The position numbers and the translations under genes were made by a program. The notes below the pieces were generated by a model. It did no database searches. It saw nothing but the letters and a program-made list of their open reading frames with translations, and was not told the origin of the DNA. A stretch of DNA of 64,000 nt from an uncultured Pseudomonadota bacterium (lineage in GTDB: Bacteria > Pseudomonadota > Gammaproteobacteria > Burkholderiales > Burkholderiaceae): positions 1 to 64,000 of the forward strand of contig CAMLIZ010000001.1 of assembly GCA_946480245.1 (NCBI GenBank), given 5' to 3'. This document shows positions 1-9,477 of the stretch, piece after piece. Within the stretch, counting starts at the first letter, position 1, and each line of letters starts with the position of its first letter.

Positions 1-3000
1 TCCACGCCGTCGAAGTTCGTGGAGTTGCCCGTGATGCTGAAGGTGCCGTTGGTCGCGCTCAGCGTGGCGCCCCCGTCCAGCAGCATGCCGGCCCCGTTGG
101 TCGACGTGCTGGACAGCGACACCGTGCCGGTGGCCGCAATCGACGCCCCGGCGGCGACCTCGGTGCCCGCAAAGTTGGTGCTGCTGCCGGTGATCGACAG
201 CGTGCCGGCGTTGCTCAACGTGGTCGCGCCGGTGAAGTACACGCCCGACCCCGCGACGGAGGTGCCCGTCAGCGTGAGGCTGCCGCTGCCCACCGACACG
301 CTGTTGTTGCCGCCGAAGGCCATGCCGATGGCGATGCCGGTGCCGCTGAGCGACACATTGCCGCTGCTGCTGACGGAAGCGCCGTTCCACAGCCCCAGGC
401 CGTTCCAGGTGCCGCTGCTGCCGGTGAGTGACAGCGCGCCGCTGCCGGACTGCGCCAGCGTGTAGGCGCCCGCGACGAAGTCGATCCCGTCGCCGGTCGT
501 GGAGCTGCCGGAGAGACTGAACGTGCCGTTGCTCGCGCCCAGCGTGGCGCCCCCGTTGAGCAGCACCCCGGACCAGTTGGTCGACGTGCTGGACAGCGAC
601 ACGTTGCCGGTGGCCGCGATCGATGCTCCCACGTCCACCTCGGTGCCCGCAAAGTTGGTGCTGCTGCCGGTGATGGACAGCGTGCCGGCGTTGCTCAACG
701 TGGTCGCGCCGCCGAAGTACATGCCCGGTCCGTTGGCGGACGTACCCGTCAGCGCGAGGCTGCCGCTGCCCACTGACACGGCGTTGTTGCTGACCAGGGC
801 AATGCCGGCGCCGCCGGCGGTGCTGACGCCGCTGAGCGAGACGTTGCCGCTGCTGCTGAGCGAGACGCCGTTCCACAGCGCGATGCCGTTCCAGGTGCCG
901 CTGCCGTTGCTGCCGGCCAGCGACAGCGTGCCGCTGCCGGACTGCGTCAGCGTGTTCGCACCCGCAGAGATGTCCACGCCGTCGAAGTTGGTGGAGCTGC
1001 CCGAGATGCTGAAGGTGCCGTTGCTCGCGCTCAAGGCGTTGGCCGACAGCAGCACCACCCCGCTGCCGTTGGTGGAGCTGCCGGTGAACGTGACGTCGCC
1101 GGTGGCGGCCACCGAGGCCGACGTATTGACCAGAAGGCCGGCGGCCGCGCTGCTGCTGCCGCTGAGCGCGATCGAGCCGGTGCCGCTGTGGGTGAAGGTG
1201 TTGGTGGCGATGTTGATGAACGTGCCTTCGCTGTTCACCGACGTGCCCGACAAGGTGAGGGTGCCGTTGGCGGCGCTCACGCTGTTGGTGCTGTTGAACC
1301 AGAGGCCGCGCTCGTTGGTGGACGTGCCGGTCAAGCTGACGTTGCCGGTGGTGACCAGCGCCACGTTGTCGCCCAGCCCGATGCCGCGGAAGTTGACACC
1401 GGTGCCGCTGATCGAGAGCGCCCCGTTGGCAGTCAGCGTCACGGTGCCGCCGTTGTTGAACCACACGCCGTTGCTGCCGGTGGAGCTGCCCACCAGCGAC
1501 AGTGCGCCGCTGTTGGACGTGATCGACGTCGAGCCGAGCCAGAACAGGCCCCCGCCACCGGCGCCGGTGCCATTCACGGTGACCGCGCCGGTGCTGGTCA
1601 GGCTGGCGTTGGTGTTGAAGAAGAGGCCGCTCGATGCCGCACCGCTGGACGTACTGTTCACGGTGATCGAGCCGGCGCCGCTGGCGAGCAGTTGCAGGGC
1701 GCCCGATGCGAAGGTGGCGTCCGCGGCACTGGACACCGTGATGTTGCCGGTTCCGCCGCCGACGTCGAGGGTGGTGTCGATGATCAGAAGCGCATTGCCC
1801 GCCACCGATTGCCCGGCCGTGGCGCTGAAGTTGCCGCCGCCGGTGTTGATCGTCGCGGCATTGATCGAGATCTCGCCGCCCGTCGCCGAAGCGGTGAGGC
1901 CGACGTTCAAGGGCGCGCCGTTGGCCGTGATGTTGCTGTTGACGTTGACGTTGCGCCCGGCCGTCACCTGCAGGCCGCCGGTGCCGGAGATCGGCGCGTT
2001 GACGGTCACGTCGCGTGCCGCGCTCAATGTCAGCGTGTTGCCGCTGTTCCAGGTCACCGCATTGGCGACCGTGATGTCGCCGTTCTGCGCACCCGCCGCG
2101 CCGGTGGACACGGTGACGTTCGCGCTGGCCAGCGCGTTGGCCAGCGTGGTGGTGTTGATGACCGTGTTGTTGGCGGTGGCCGTGCAGCAGGCGCCGGTGT
2201 CGGCCCCGGTGGAGATGGTGACGTCGAACGGATCGAGCAGCAGCGTGCCGGTGGCGCCCAGCGGGGAGCGCAGGTCCACCCAGCCGCCGTAGTCGAGCAG
2301 GCCATGGCTGGACACTTCCACCAGGCCGCCGGCACCGCTGCCCGCGCCGCGTGCGGAGAGCGTGCCCTTGAAGCCGGTGCGCAGGTCCGACCACAGCACG
2401 ATGTTGCCGCCGCTGCCCGCTTCGGTGGCGCTGGCATCGACGCGCGAGTCGGCATCCATCTGCAGCGTGCGCGCATGCAGCAGCGGGCCTTGCCCCTGCG
2501 CCCCGCCGCCCAGTTCGACGCCGCCGCCGCCGGCCTGGCCGGAGGCGTCGATGACGGCATGGGAGAGCGTGACGCTGTCGCCGGTGACGGCCACGTGCCC
2601 GCCGGCCGTGCCAGACACGTCGATGCGCCCGGACACCGCGGCGCTGCCGCCGCTGCCGGCATCGAGCAGGATGTCGCCGCTGTGGCCGGTGACGCTGCGT
2701 GCCACGAGGCTGCCGGGGATGTTCACCGCTTCGCGCAAGGCCTCGCGTGCCGTGGCGGCCGAGATCTCGATGCGGCCACCGTCGGCGATCGCCGACCCCT
2801 GCACCTCCACCAGTGCGTGCCCTTGCGCGTCGCGCGCGGTGGGCACGGCCACCTGCAGCAGGCGGCTGCCCAGCAGATCCAGCGTGGCGCGTTCACCCGA
2901 GCCGAGCGCGATGCGCCCGAGCGGCACCTCGATGCGCCCGCTGTTGCTGACCTGGCCGCCGACGAGGGCCGCATAGCCGCCGGTCGCACCCTGCAGCGTG

Positions 3001-3485
3001 CCGTTGTTGACCACCGCGGCCGAGCTGCCGCTGCCCGTGAGCACCAGGCGGCCGCCGAGGAAATCCTGGTCGGCGATGTCCAGCGTCGACAGCGTGATGC
3101 CGGTGGCGCGCACGCTGCCGGTGGAGGTGATCTCGATGCCGTTCGGGTTGATCAGGAAGAACTGGCCGTTGGCGTCGATCTGCCCCGCCAGCGTGGAGGA
3201 GGCCGTGCCGGTCACGCGGTTGAGCACCGCTGAGCCGGCGCCGGGCTGGACGAAGCTCACCCGCCCGCCCGCGCCCACCGAAAAGCTGCCCCAGCTGATG
3301 ACCGCGCGGTCGGACTGCTGGTTCACGACGAGCTGGCCGCTGCCTGCCGCGATGTTGGCCTGGCCGGCCACCACCGAGGGGGCAGTGGGCAGCGTCACGG
3401 TCTGTGCCTGCCCCGCGGCGCATGCGAAGGCCGACGCGATCGCGCAGGCCAGGGGCAGGGGCGTGGGAGTCTTGCTGCTACGCAT
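1..3485 (-). CDS. TpsA-type filamentous haemagglutinin exoprotein 1 (partial)
   Basis: This is a large secreted adhesin of a two-partner secretion system; its C-terminus lies beyond the left edge. It has a signal-peptide-like N-terminus and a TPS domain with the hallmark NPNGI motif at residues 113-117, which the partner TpsB recognises. From about residue 430 it becomes a long run of imperfect Gly/Ser/Thr/Asn-rich repeats of the kind that fold as a right-handed beta-helix. The start is the ATG directly downstream of tpsB, with a 17-base gap, so the two are cotranscribed. The middle is nearly identical in DNA to the TpsA at 44849-49543, which suggests duplication or gene conversion. The target surface is unknown. 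Confidence 0.9.
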   Translation of the reverse strand, partial: MRSSKTPTPLPLACAIASAFACAAGQAQTVTLPTAPSVVAGQANIAAGSGQLVVNQQSDRAVISWGSFSVGAGGRVSFVQPGAGSAVLNRVTGTASSTLAGQIDANGQFFLINPNGIEITSTGSVRATGITLSTLDIADQDFLGGRLVLTGSGSSAAVVNNGTLQGATGGYAALVGGQVSNSGRIEVPLGRIALGSGERATLDLLGSRLLQVAVPTARDAQGHALVEVQGSAIADGGRIEISAATAREALREAVNIPGSLVARSVTGHSGDILLDAGSGGSAAVSGRIDVSGTAGGHVAVTGDSVTLSHAVIDASGQAGGGGVELGGGAQGQGPLLHARTLQMDADSRVDASATEAGSGGNIVLWSDLRTGFKGTLSARGAGSGAGGLVEVSSHGLLDYGGWVDLRSPLGATGTLLLDPFDVTISTGADTGACCTATANNTVINTTTLANALASANVTVSTGAAGAQNGDITVANAVTWNSGNTLTLSAARDVTVNAPISGTGGLQVTAGRNVNVNSNITANGAPLNVGLTASATGGEISINAATINTGGGNFSATAGQSVAGNALLIIDTTLDVGGGTGNITVSSAADATFASGALQLLASGAGSITVNSTSSGAASSGLFFNTNASLTSTGAVTVNGTGAGGGGLFWLGSTSITSNSGALSLVGSSTGSNGVWFNNGGTVTLTANGALSISGTGVNFRGIGLGDNVALVTTGNVSLTGTSTNERGLWFNSTNSVSAANGTLTLSGTSVNSEGTFINIATNTFTHSGTGSIALSGSSSAAAGLLVNTSASVAATGDVTFTGSSTNGSGVVLLSANALSASNGTFSISGSSTNFDGVDISAGANTLTQSGSGTLSLAGSNGSGTWNGIALWNGVSLSSSGNVSLSGVSTAGGAGIALVSNNAVSVGSGSLALTGTSANGPGMYFGGATTLSNAGTLSITGSSTNFAGTEVDVGASIAATGNVSLSSTSTNWSGVLLNGGATLGASNGTFSLSGSSTTGDGIDFVAGAYTLAQSGSGALSLTGSSGTWNGLGLWNGASVSSSGNVSLSGTGIAIGMAFGGNNSVSVGSGSLTLTGTSVAGSGVYFTGATTLSNAGTLSITGSSTNFAGTEVAAGASIAATGTVSLSSTSTNGAGMLLDGGATLSATNGTFSITGNSTNFDGV

Positions 3486-3502
3486 GGGAATGCTCCGACA
3501 GG

Positions 3503-5254
3503 TCACATGAACACGCTGAGACGCAGGGACAACCGCCACTGGCGGCCGGTGTCCCCTGGTGCGCCCCAACGGCGCGCGAGTTCCGCGGCGAACTGCGCCT
3601 GCTTGCCGGATGAACCCAGCGTCGCCGAGCGCAATCCGACACCCGAGGATCGGGCGCTCACGCTCGCCTGTTCCACCGCCGTGGGCTGGATCAGGCGGCC
3701 GCTGCCGGCCGCGATGAAGGTGTAGGGCGACGCCACCAGCGCGGCCGGCCCGCTGCCGAGCGCAGGCGGAAGCGACCAGGAGAGTTCGCCGCGCAGGGTG
3801 GCGCCCTCGTCCACCACGATGTCGCCGGCCGGACGGCCTGACACCTTGTCGGGCCCGGACAGCGCGAACTGCTCGGACGCGAGCATCGGGTGACCGAACG
3901 CCAGCTGCCCGGTCGCCACCAGCGAAGCCTGCAGCCGGCCGCCCAGCGGCTGCGACAGGTGCAGCAGCGCGTCGACGTGCGAGAAGTGCGGCGAGGCGCC
4001 CTGGCGCGACAGGGCCGGGTCTGCGGGCAGTAGCGGATCGGGCCGGCGGCCGCCGAGGCCCTTGGACCATTGCGCCCAGGCGGACAAGGCGCCGCCGCTC
4101 GGGTTGAGGCCGACGGTGCCGTTCAGCTCGGCGCGCAAGGCCTGGTATCGGTCATTGCTCACGTCCAGCCCGAAGTCCTGCGCCCGCTGGCGCTGCTGCA
4201 CGTGTTCGAGCGTCAGCTGCGCGTTGCCCGCCATGTCGGCCACCGTGGCCATCGGCGAGGTCAGGCGCAAGGCCGAGCGCGACAGGAAGCCGCGCATGCG
4301 CAGGCCGCCGGCGGCCGGGGCCGGGTTCAAGGTGGTTTGCGTGTACTCGGGATTGAGCGTCCAGCCCTCGACGCCGACCGGGTACACCAGGCCGGTGGCC
4401 GCCAGCGCCAGTGGCGCATCGCCCGTGGTCCAGCCGTCGAGTTCGCGCGCCGTGCCGAGTGCCAGGTACAGGCGCTCGCCGCGGCCGAAGGGGCTGTTCA
4501 GTGACAGGCTGAGCAGCAGTTCGGTGGTGCCGAGCGAGGGCGCGAGCCCGTTTTCCACGGTCAGCCCGACCGTGGCGTCACGCAACTGGCCTTCGAGCAG
4601 CAGCCGCGAGGCGCCGGGCTGCTCGCCTGCCGCCAGGGCCGTGCGCAAGCCCAGGCCCGCGAGGCCCGAGGCCACCCGCAGCCGGCGCTCGGCCTCCTCC
4701 AGTTTGAGGCCGCGGCGGCCGACCAGCGGATGCAGGGTGCGCAGCACCGCGTCACGCACGCGCTGCGGCACGCCCGACGCGTCGATCTGCTCGATGAAGC
4801 CGTCCAGCACCACCAGGCGCAGGGTGCCGCCGTCGCGCAGACGTTGCGGCGGCAGCGTCACCCGCACCAGGAAGTAGCCGCGGCGCCGATAGGCCTCCTC
4901 GATTTCGTCGGCCACGCGGCGGATGTCGCGCACCGTGACGCGCCGCCCGTCCAGCTTCGTCAGCTGCCGATTGGTGTCCTGCGCCAGCGCGGCGAACCCG
5001 CCTTCGACGTCGACGTGCGCCAGCAGCACGTCGAGCGAACCTTGCGCGTCTGCGTTACCGTCGCGCCCTTCGGGCGCTTGCGGCAGAACCAGTTCGTTCG
5101 GGGCGGCCTGCGGCACAGCGGGGCGCAACGAGGGTGGGGTGACCTGGCTCGGCGCCACGGTCTGCGCCGACGCGAGCAGGCTGGCGCCCAGCAACGCTGA
5201 ACAGGAAACGAGTTGTCGCATCCGATGCGGGCAGCCTCGGGTCGATGGACGCAT
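3503..5254 (-). CDS. TpsB-type outer membrane transporter (ShlB/FhaC family) 1
   Basis: This is the outer-membrane pore that exports the adjacent TpsA. The protein has an Arg-containing N-terminus, a hydrophobic signal segment ending near LLASAQT, a Pro-rich linker, POTRA-like sequence over roughly residues 75-160 and a C-terminal 16-strand-type barrel region ending in LSVFM. The start at 5254 was chosen because AAAAGGGGA lies a few bases upstream; a longer reading frame begins at 5317 and a shorter ATG is at 5221. About 583 aa, normal for the family. It is a paralogue of the TpsB at 49537-51258, but clearly more diverged than the two exoproteins are in their shared block. Confidence 0.9.
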   Translation of the reverse strand: MRPSTRGCPHRMRQLVSCSALLGASLLASAQTVAPSQVTPPSLRPAVPQAAPNELVLPQAPEGRDGNADAQGSLDVLLAHVDVEGGFAALAQDTNRQLTKLDGRRVTVRDIRRVADEIEEAYRRRGYFLVRVTLPPQRLRDGGTLRLVVLDGFIEQIDASGVPQRVRDAVLRTLHPLVGRRGLKLEEAERRLRVASGLAGLGLRTALAAGEQPGASRLLLEGQLRDATVGLTVENGLAPSLGTTELLLSLSLNSPFGRGERLYLALGTARELDGWTTGDAPLALAATGLVYPVGVEGWTLNPEYTQTTLNPAPAAGGLRMRGFLSRSALRLTSPMATVADMAGNAQLTLEHVQQRQRAQDFGLDVSNDRYQALRAELNGTVGLNPSGGALSAWAQWSKGLGGRRPDPLLPADPALSRQGASPHFSHVDALLHLSQPLGGRLQASLVATGQLAFGHPMLASEQFALSGPDKVSGRPAGDIVVDEGATLRGELSWSLPPALGSGPAALVASPYTFIAAGSGRLIQPTAVEQASVSARSSGVGLRSATLGSSGKQAQFAAELARRWGAPGDTGRQWRLSLRLSVFM

Positions 5255-5521
5255 GGGGTCCCCTTTTATGCATGACCGGCCAGCCACCCCCGTCCGGGAT
5301 GGCCCTCTCGCCGCCAATATCGACGTGCCGACCCACTGGTGTGAACGGCTGTTTGTCGAAATAGGTCGCTATCGTGAGCACCGTCACGGTGCGGCTCGCC
5401 CTCAAACGGGGCCCCGATCTGCCGATAAGAACGACATGTGGAGGTCGCAGCGAAAACCGCGATGCGCGGGTGCGGCCAAGGCGAACAACGGCGGCTCGAG
5501 CCGCGGAAGCGGGAATTTTTT

Positions 5522-6166
5522 ATGAATCCGGTGCAACCAGACGGCGAACCAGAAGGCACTCACGGCGAACAGGACCCTTCGATGGATCTCGCTGCCGCCC
5601 CCACACCCGACGACGAAGAAGCCGCCTTGCTGCGCCGCGTGGCCACGGGCGACAGGGACGCGCTGTCGGCGCTCTACCGGGGGTATCACCGGCGGCTGTG
5701 CCGCTTTCTCGGACGAATGACCCGGCGCGCCGACATCATCGAAGAGGTGATCAACGACAGCTTCTGGATCGTCTGGCAGAAGGCCGGCAGCTTTCGCGGC
5801 GACGCCAGGGTGTCGACGTGGATCATGGGCATCGCCTATCGCTGCACGCTCAAGGCGCTGCGCCAGCATGGCGAGGACCCGGTGGATGCCGGGGATGACG
5901 GCGACGCCTTTCAAAGCCATGATCCCAACCGGGATCGCGAACTCCAGGACTGGCTTGCCAAGGGAATGTCGCGCCTGCCGCCCGAACAGCGGCTGGTGCT
6001 GGAACTCGCTTACGGGGACGGCCACTCGGTGGACGAAATCGCGGCGATCATGCATTGCGCGGAAGGCACCGTGAAGGCACGCATGTTTCACGCGCGCATG
6101 AAGCTGCGCAACCTGCTGCCGGCGCTGGCCGGCTCATCAATCGGTTCCATCGGGGGGACAGCATGA
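5522..6166 (+). CDS. ECF-type RNA polymerase sigma factor
   Basis: This is a region 2/region 4 sigma-70 family factor of 214 aa. Region 2 is visible as DALSALYRGYHRRLCRFL and the following ADIIEEVINDSFWIVWQKA. Region 4 is RLPPEQRLVLELAYGDG followed by the helix-turn-helix HSVDEIAAIMHCAEGTVKARM. The frame is open from 5438, but ATG 5522 is preferred because a GCGGGAA purine tract precedes it and the upstream residues do not look conserved. Its stop overlaps the start of the anti-sigma gene (ATGA), so they are translationally coupled. It diverges from tpsB1 across about 267 bases, which leaves open, but does not prove, control of that pair. Confidence 0.92.
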   Translation: MNPVQPDGEPEGTHGEQDPSMDLAAAPTPDDEEAALLRRVATGDRDALSALYRGYHRRLCRFLGRMTRRADIIEEVINDSFWIVWQKAGSFRGDARVSTWIMGIAYRCTLKALRQHGEDPVDAGDDGDAFQSHDPNRDRELQDWLAKGMSRLPPEQRLVLELAYGDGHSVDEIAAIMHCAEGTVKARMFHARMKLRNLLPALAGSSIGSIGGTA

Positions 6167-6873
6167 TGGACAACTCTGGCGAGCAATCGCCCGATTTCGA
6201 CGAGGCCCTGCGCAACGAGCACCGGCGCGTGTGGACCATGCTGCCGTGGGTGGCCAACGCGACCATCAGCGCCGAGCAGAAGAGCCAGGTCGAAGCGCAC
6301 ATCGAGCGTTGCGCCGATTGCCGCGAGGAACTCGAGATCCAGCGCGCGCTGCGCAACGCGGTGCAGGCCCAGGAGCCCACCGCGTGGACCGATCCGGAGA
6401 CCGGGCTGAGCAAGCTTCTCGGCCGCATCGACGAGCCGCTGGTGGAGCAACCGCTGCCCACGACCACGCCGCAGCGCAAGCGCAGCCCGCTGATCGCCGC
6501 GATGGCCGCAGCGATCTTCGTGCAGGCGATCGGCATCGGCCTGCTCAGCGTGCGGCGCCCCGGGCCCGGCAAGGACCCGCAGTACATCACCTTGAGCCAG
6601 CCTCAGGCGCTGCTGCCGACCGCGTCGCTGCGCGTGGTGCCTGCGCCTTCGCTGACCATGGCCGCCTGGCAGGAACTGCTGCGCTCGAACCGGCTTCACG
6701 TGGTGGGCGGGCCCAACACGGTCGGGGCCTACGAGCTCGCGGTCGAGACGCCGTCACGCGCCGGCGTGGACAGCCTGGCTGCCCGACTGCGCGAGAACGC
6801 CGACCTCGAGTTCGTCGAGGCGCTGCCGGTCCAGGAGCAGGCACCGGCGGCCAGTCCGGTGCAGCAGAAGTAG
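6163..6873 (+). CDS. Zinc-finger anti-sigma factor, membrane-anchored
   Basis: This is the predicted negative regulator of the sigma factor encoded just upstream. The N-terminal cytoplasmic domain carries the zinc-binding motif HIERCADC (H-x3-C-x2-C) of the anti-sigma ZAS/zf-HC2 family. One membrane segment, LIAAMAAAIFVQAIGIGLL, lies near residues 110-130, and a C-terminal domain with LRVVPAPSLTMAAWQELL is probably periplasmic. The ATG overlaps the sigma stop codon. The same architecture and several identical stretches (MLPWVAN, TLSQ, LRVxPAP) recur in the anti-sigma gene at 53482-54093, so the two are paralogues. Confidence 0.88.
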   Translation: MMDNSGEQSPDFDEALRNEHRRVWTMLPWVANATISAEQKSQVEAHIERCADCREELEIQRALRNAVQAQEPTAWTDPETGLSKLLGRIDEPLVEQPLPTTTPQRKRSPLIAAMAAAIFVQAIGIGLLSVRRPGPGKDPQYITLSQPQALLPTASLRVVPAPSLTMAAWQELLRSNRLHVVGGPNTVGAYELAVETPSRAGVDSLAARLRENADLEFVEALPVQEQAPAASPVQQK

Positions 6874-6925
6874 CCCTTCGACGGCATTGCGGCGGCACAC
6901 GCCGCACATACCGCAGACGCACAAG

Positions 6926-6963
6926 CAAAGAGGCCGACCGTTTCAACGGTCGGCCTCTTTGCG
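6926..6963. terminator. Bidirectional intrinsic terminator
   Basis: A perfect 17-bp inverted repeat with a 4-base loop (TTCA). The outer stem bases form an A-run on one side and a T-run on the other (GCAAAGAGG / CCTCTTTGC). It sits between the convergent anti-sigma (+) and GntR-type (-) genes and should stop transcription from both. Confidence 0.9.
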
Positions 6964-6975
6964 TTCAAGCGCGTC

Positions 6976-7896
6976 TCAGGCGCCGGGCCAGACGACAAGC
7001 TGTGTGATGGCAGACCGCTGCGGCACGTGCGGCGCGGCGGCCGGGTTCACGGGCTCCTTGACCTCGGGCCCGCATTGGGCCAGGGGCAACGCAGCCAGCG
7101 ACTCCGCCTGCTCCTTCATGATCTGCGCTGCCCGGTTGCCGTCGCGCTCGTGCATCGCGCTCACCAGTGCCACCTGCAGGTCCGCACTGCGTTGCAGCCA
7201 TTGCGTGTCGCCGAGCAGGCGCCGGCGCAGACGCGAGCCGTAGCCGTAGAAGTCCATCGCCATCTCGGACAGCAGCTTGTTCGTGCACGCGCCGTAGATC
7301 AGCCCGCGCAGCTCGTACTCGAGCATCAGGTAGGACAGGGCATCGTGCGAGATGCGCGGCAGCAATGCCACCAGCACGTCGAGCTGCGACAGGGTCGACT
7401 CGCCGATGTCGCGTGCCGCCTGTTGCGTGGCTTGCGCCTCGATGAACTGCAAGGTCTGGAACACATCGGACGCGGACCGCTCGTGCAGGCGCTTCAATGC
7501 GTCAGCGCTGTCAACTGTGCTCAGGCTGCCCGGGCCCAGCACGCGCGACCGGCGCCCGTGGCTGATCGCGATCATCAGCCGCCCTTCGAGGATGCCCAGC
7601 GCCGCACGCACGGTCTGCCGCGCAACGCCGAAGACCTCGCACATGTCGCGCTCCGAAGGCAGCGCGTCGCCTGATTCGAGAAGTCCGACGTGCACCATGC
7701 GCGCCAGCTTGTCGGCCACGGCCATGCGTGCCGAGTCGCCTGCCGTCTCTCGCTTGGCTGGGCGGCACGCCGACCGGCGCTCATTCAGCGCGTCGGCTTG
7801 CCGCCGCTCCGTCTCGCACGATCTCTCAACCTGATGCCAGGCGGACAACAAATCGTTCCCCCAGCTGAATTCGGCCCTCTTCATCCGCTCGCTCAT
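6976..7896 (-). CDS. GntR-family transcriptional regulator (FadR/FCD type)
   Basis: A winged helix-turn-helix regulator. The DNA-binding region is visible as ESGDALPSERDMCEVFGVARQTVRAALGILEG near residues 75-110 (only part quoted: SERDMCEVFGVARQTV is the recognition region). The C-terminal part is a helical ligand-binding domain of FCD type (for example RGLIYGACTNKLLSEM). The start at ATG 7896 has GGAGAG a few bases upstream; the frame itself opens at 7926. An unusual Arg/Glu-rich extension of about 55 residues precedes the HTH. The effector is unknown. The gene is monocistronic and ends at the shared terminator. Confidence 0.85.
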   Translation of the reverse strand: MSERMKRAEFSWGNDLLSAWHQVERSCETERRQADALNERRSACRPAKRETAGDSARMAVADKLARMVHVGLLESGDALPSERDMCEVFGVARQTVRAALGILEGRLMIAISHGRRSRVLGPGSLSTVDSADALKRLHERSASDVFQTLQFIEAQATQQAARDIGESTLSQLDVLVALLPRISHDALSYLMLEYELRGLIYGACTNKLLSEMAMDFYGYGSRLRRRLLGDTQWLQRSADLQVALVSAMHERDGNRAAQIMKEQAESLAALPLAQCGPEVKEPVNPAAAPHVPQRSAITQLVVWPGA

Positions 7897-8131
7897 GTGC
7901 TCTCCGCCGTTCGACGTTCCTCGCACTACGAGGAACCGGGCCTCCCTGCACAGAGAACACGTAGACCCCCTGTTCTATTCCATCGGAATGCGTATCAAGC
8001 TGCTGCGAAGACAACGTTGCCAAAAGCTCATTTCACATCGCAAGGAATAAGGCGGCCTCCTCGAGTGTTCTGTTCCCTTGAAGCGTGCTGCGGTGCACGC
8101 AAGGGTTCAGTGTTGAGGACGTGCGCTTTTG

Positions 8132-8665
8132 GTGAACGACGAACTACAAAGGCAGCTGCCACAGTGGCTTCCGCGTCTGTGGCGATTTGCCCTTCGGCTC
8201 ACCCGGGACGCGACCGACGCGGAGGACCTGGTGCAAAGGTGTTGCCTGCGTGCGCTGGAGCGGCGCTGGCAGTGGCGGCCGGGCACGGCCATGTTGAGCT
8301 GGCTGTTCGCGATCATGCACACCATCTGGCTGAATGAAGTGCGCGCACGCCAGCGGCGGCGCGAATCGAGTCTGGACTGGGAGGACGAATGGGCGCACGT
8401 GAACCTGCAGGTGCAAGGTCTCGACCCCAGCCAGATCGCGCTGTACCGTCAGGTGATCCAGGCCGTCGAGCTGCTGCCGGAGGCGCAGCGTCTCGTCGTG
8501 ATGTTGGTCGATGTGGAGGGCTTGTCGTACAAAGAAGCGTCCGAGGTGCTGAGCGTGCCGATCGGCACCGTGATGAGCCGCCTGTCGCGTGCGCGCATGA
8601 CGGTCGGCCAGCGCTTCTTGCGCGATGACGGCAAGGCGAACGAACCGAAGCGAGGTATCCAATGA
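8132..8665 (+). CDS. ECF-type RNA polymerase sigma factor
   Basis: A short ECF sigma factor of about 177 aa. Region 2 appears as WRFALRLTRDATDAEDLVQ and SWLFAIMHTIWLNEVRA. Region 4 is LLPEAQRLVVMLVDVEGLSYKEAS followed by VPIGTVMSRLSRAR. It starts with GTG at 8132 (or TTG at 8129), with GAGGA upstream. It is strikingly similar to the ECF sigma inside the T3SS locus (40980-41525): both have PRLWRFALRLTRD, IWLNEVR.RQR and EGLSYKEA.VL. Unlike that one, it is coupled by an ATGA overlap to an anti-sigma gene. Confidence 0.92.
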   Translation: MNDELQRQLPQWLPRLWRFALRLTRDATDAEDLVQRCCLRALERRWQWRPGTAMLSWLFAIMHTIWLNEVRARQRRRESSLDWEDEWAHVNLQVQGLDPSQIALYRQVIQAVELLPEAQRLVVMLVDVEGLSYKEASEVLSVPIGTVMSRLSRARMTVGQRFLRDDGKANEPKRGIQ

Positions 8666-9474
8666 CAGTGGATGAACCGACACTGCGTGCCTACGTCGAT
8701 GGAGAACTCGAGGCACGCGAGGTGCGAGAGGTCGAGGAGGCGATCGAGGCCAGCGAGGAGCTTCAGCGGCAGGTGCGCCTGCTGCGCGCGAGCCGGCTGC
8801 CGTACCACGCGGCCTACGCCGCCCAGACCCTGCCGGAGGTGCCGGATCAGCTGCATCGGCAGATCGAAGCCTGGGTGGCGCTGTGCGGCGAGTCCGAACG
8901 TCAGGTGTCGGTGCAGCGCCGCCGCTGGCTTGGGTTCGGCGCCGGACTCGCGGCGTCGTTCGCGGCCGGGCTGTGGGTGCCGATCCCGTTGCGCCTGCAT
9001 CGCACGCCGGAGGACCCGCCCTGGGTGCAGGCGATTGCGCGCTACCAGTCGCTGTACGTGCGGGAGACCTTCGATCGCGGCGAGGACATCGAGCATGCGC
9101 GCGTGCTGCTGGCCGCCTTCGCGGCCGCGGTCGGAGGCCGCGTCTCGATACCCGACCTGCGCCCGCTCGGGCTCACGCTGCGACGCGTGCAGCGTCTCGC
9201 GGTGGGCGATGTCCCGCTGATCCAGATGGAGTACCTGCCACCGAGCGGCAAGCCGATGTCGCTGTCGGTGCTTGCGGGGCAGCAACTGGATTCCACCGTC
9301 GTGACGCGCCGCGTGGCCGACGTCGGCGTGTCGACCTGGCGCCGTGGCGGCTTCGAATTCGTGATGGCCGCCGACATGCCGGTGAGCGAGATCGCGCGCA
9401 TTGCAGGGCGTGCGGCAAGTGGTGAACTGCCGGTGCTGTATCGCTCGGATGAGGAAGCGCATGGGCAGGGCTGA
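8662..9474 (+). CDS. Membrane anti-sigma factor
   Basis: The predicted partner of the sigma factor just upstream, overlapping its stop codon by four bases. The N-terminus (VDEPTLRAYVDGELEAREVREVEEAIE) has the typical start of anti-sigma factors: short helices with an LRAYVDGEL motif but no HxxxCxxC zinc site. A membrane segment follows near residues 93-112 (WLGFGAGLAASFAAGLWVPI). The C-terminal domain of about 150 aa is probably periplasmic. It resembles the 'transmembrane transcriptional regulator (anti-sigma factor)' group. The signal sensed is unknown. Confidence 0.8.
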   Translation: MTVDEPTLRAYVDGELEAREVREVEEAIEASEELQRQVRLLRASRLPYHAAYAAQTLPEVPDQLHRQIEAWVALCGESERQVSVQRRRWLGFGAGLAASFAAGLWVPIPLRLHRTPEDPPWVQAIARYQSLYVRETFDRGEDIEHARVLLAAFAAAVGGRVSIPDLRPLGLTLRRVQRLAVGDVPLIQMEYLPPSGKPMSLSVLAGQQLDSTVVTRRVADVGVSTWRRGGFEFVMAADMPVSEIARIAGRAASGELPVLYRSDEEAHGQG

Positions 9475-9477
9475 GCG

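Noticed and set aside
499..3233. Long open frames on the plus strand opposite TpsA 1 (and likewise opposite TpsA 2 at 45743-49402).
   Set aside because: They are antisense shadows of high-GC, repeat-rich genes; their translations are Pro/Val/Leu or Arg/Ala/Gly-rich with no domain, and the minus-strand frame has signal peptide and NPNGI motif.
6230..6238. Another TGTGGACCA, inside the first anti-sigma gene.
   Set aside because: No GGG ten bases upstream and CAACG rather than ANNCT sixteen bases downstream; it codes for conserved protein sequence, so it is a chance match.
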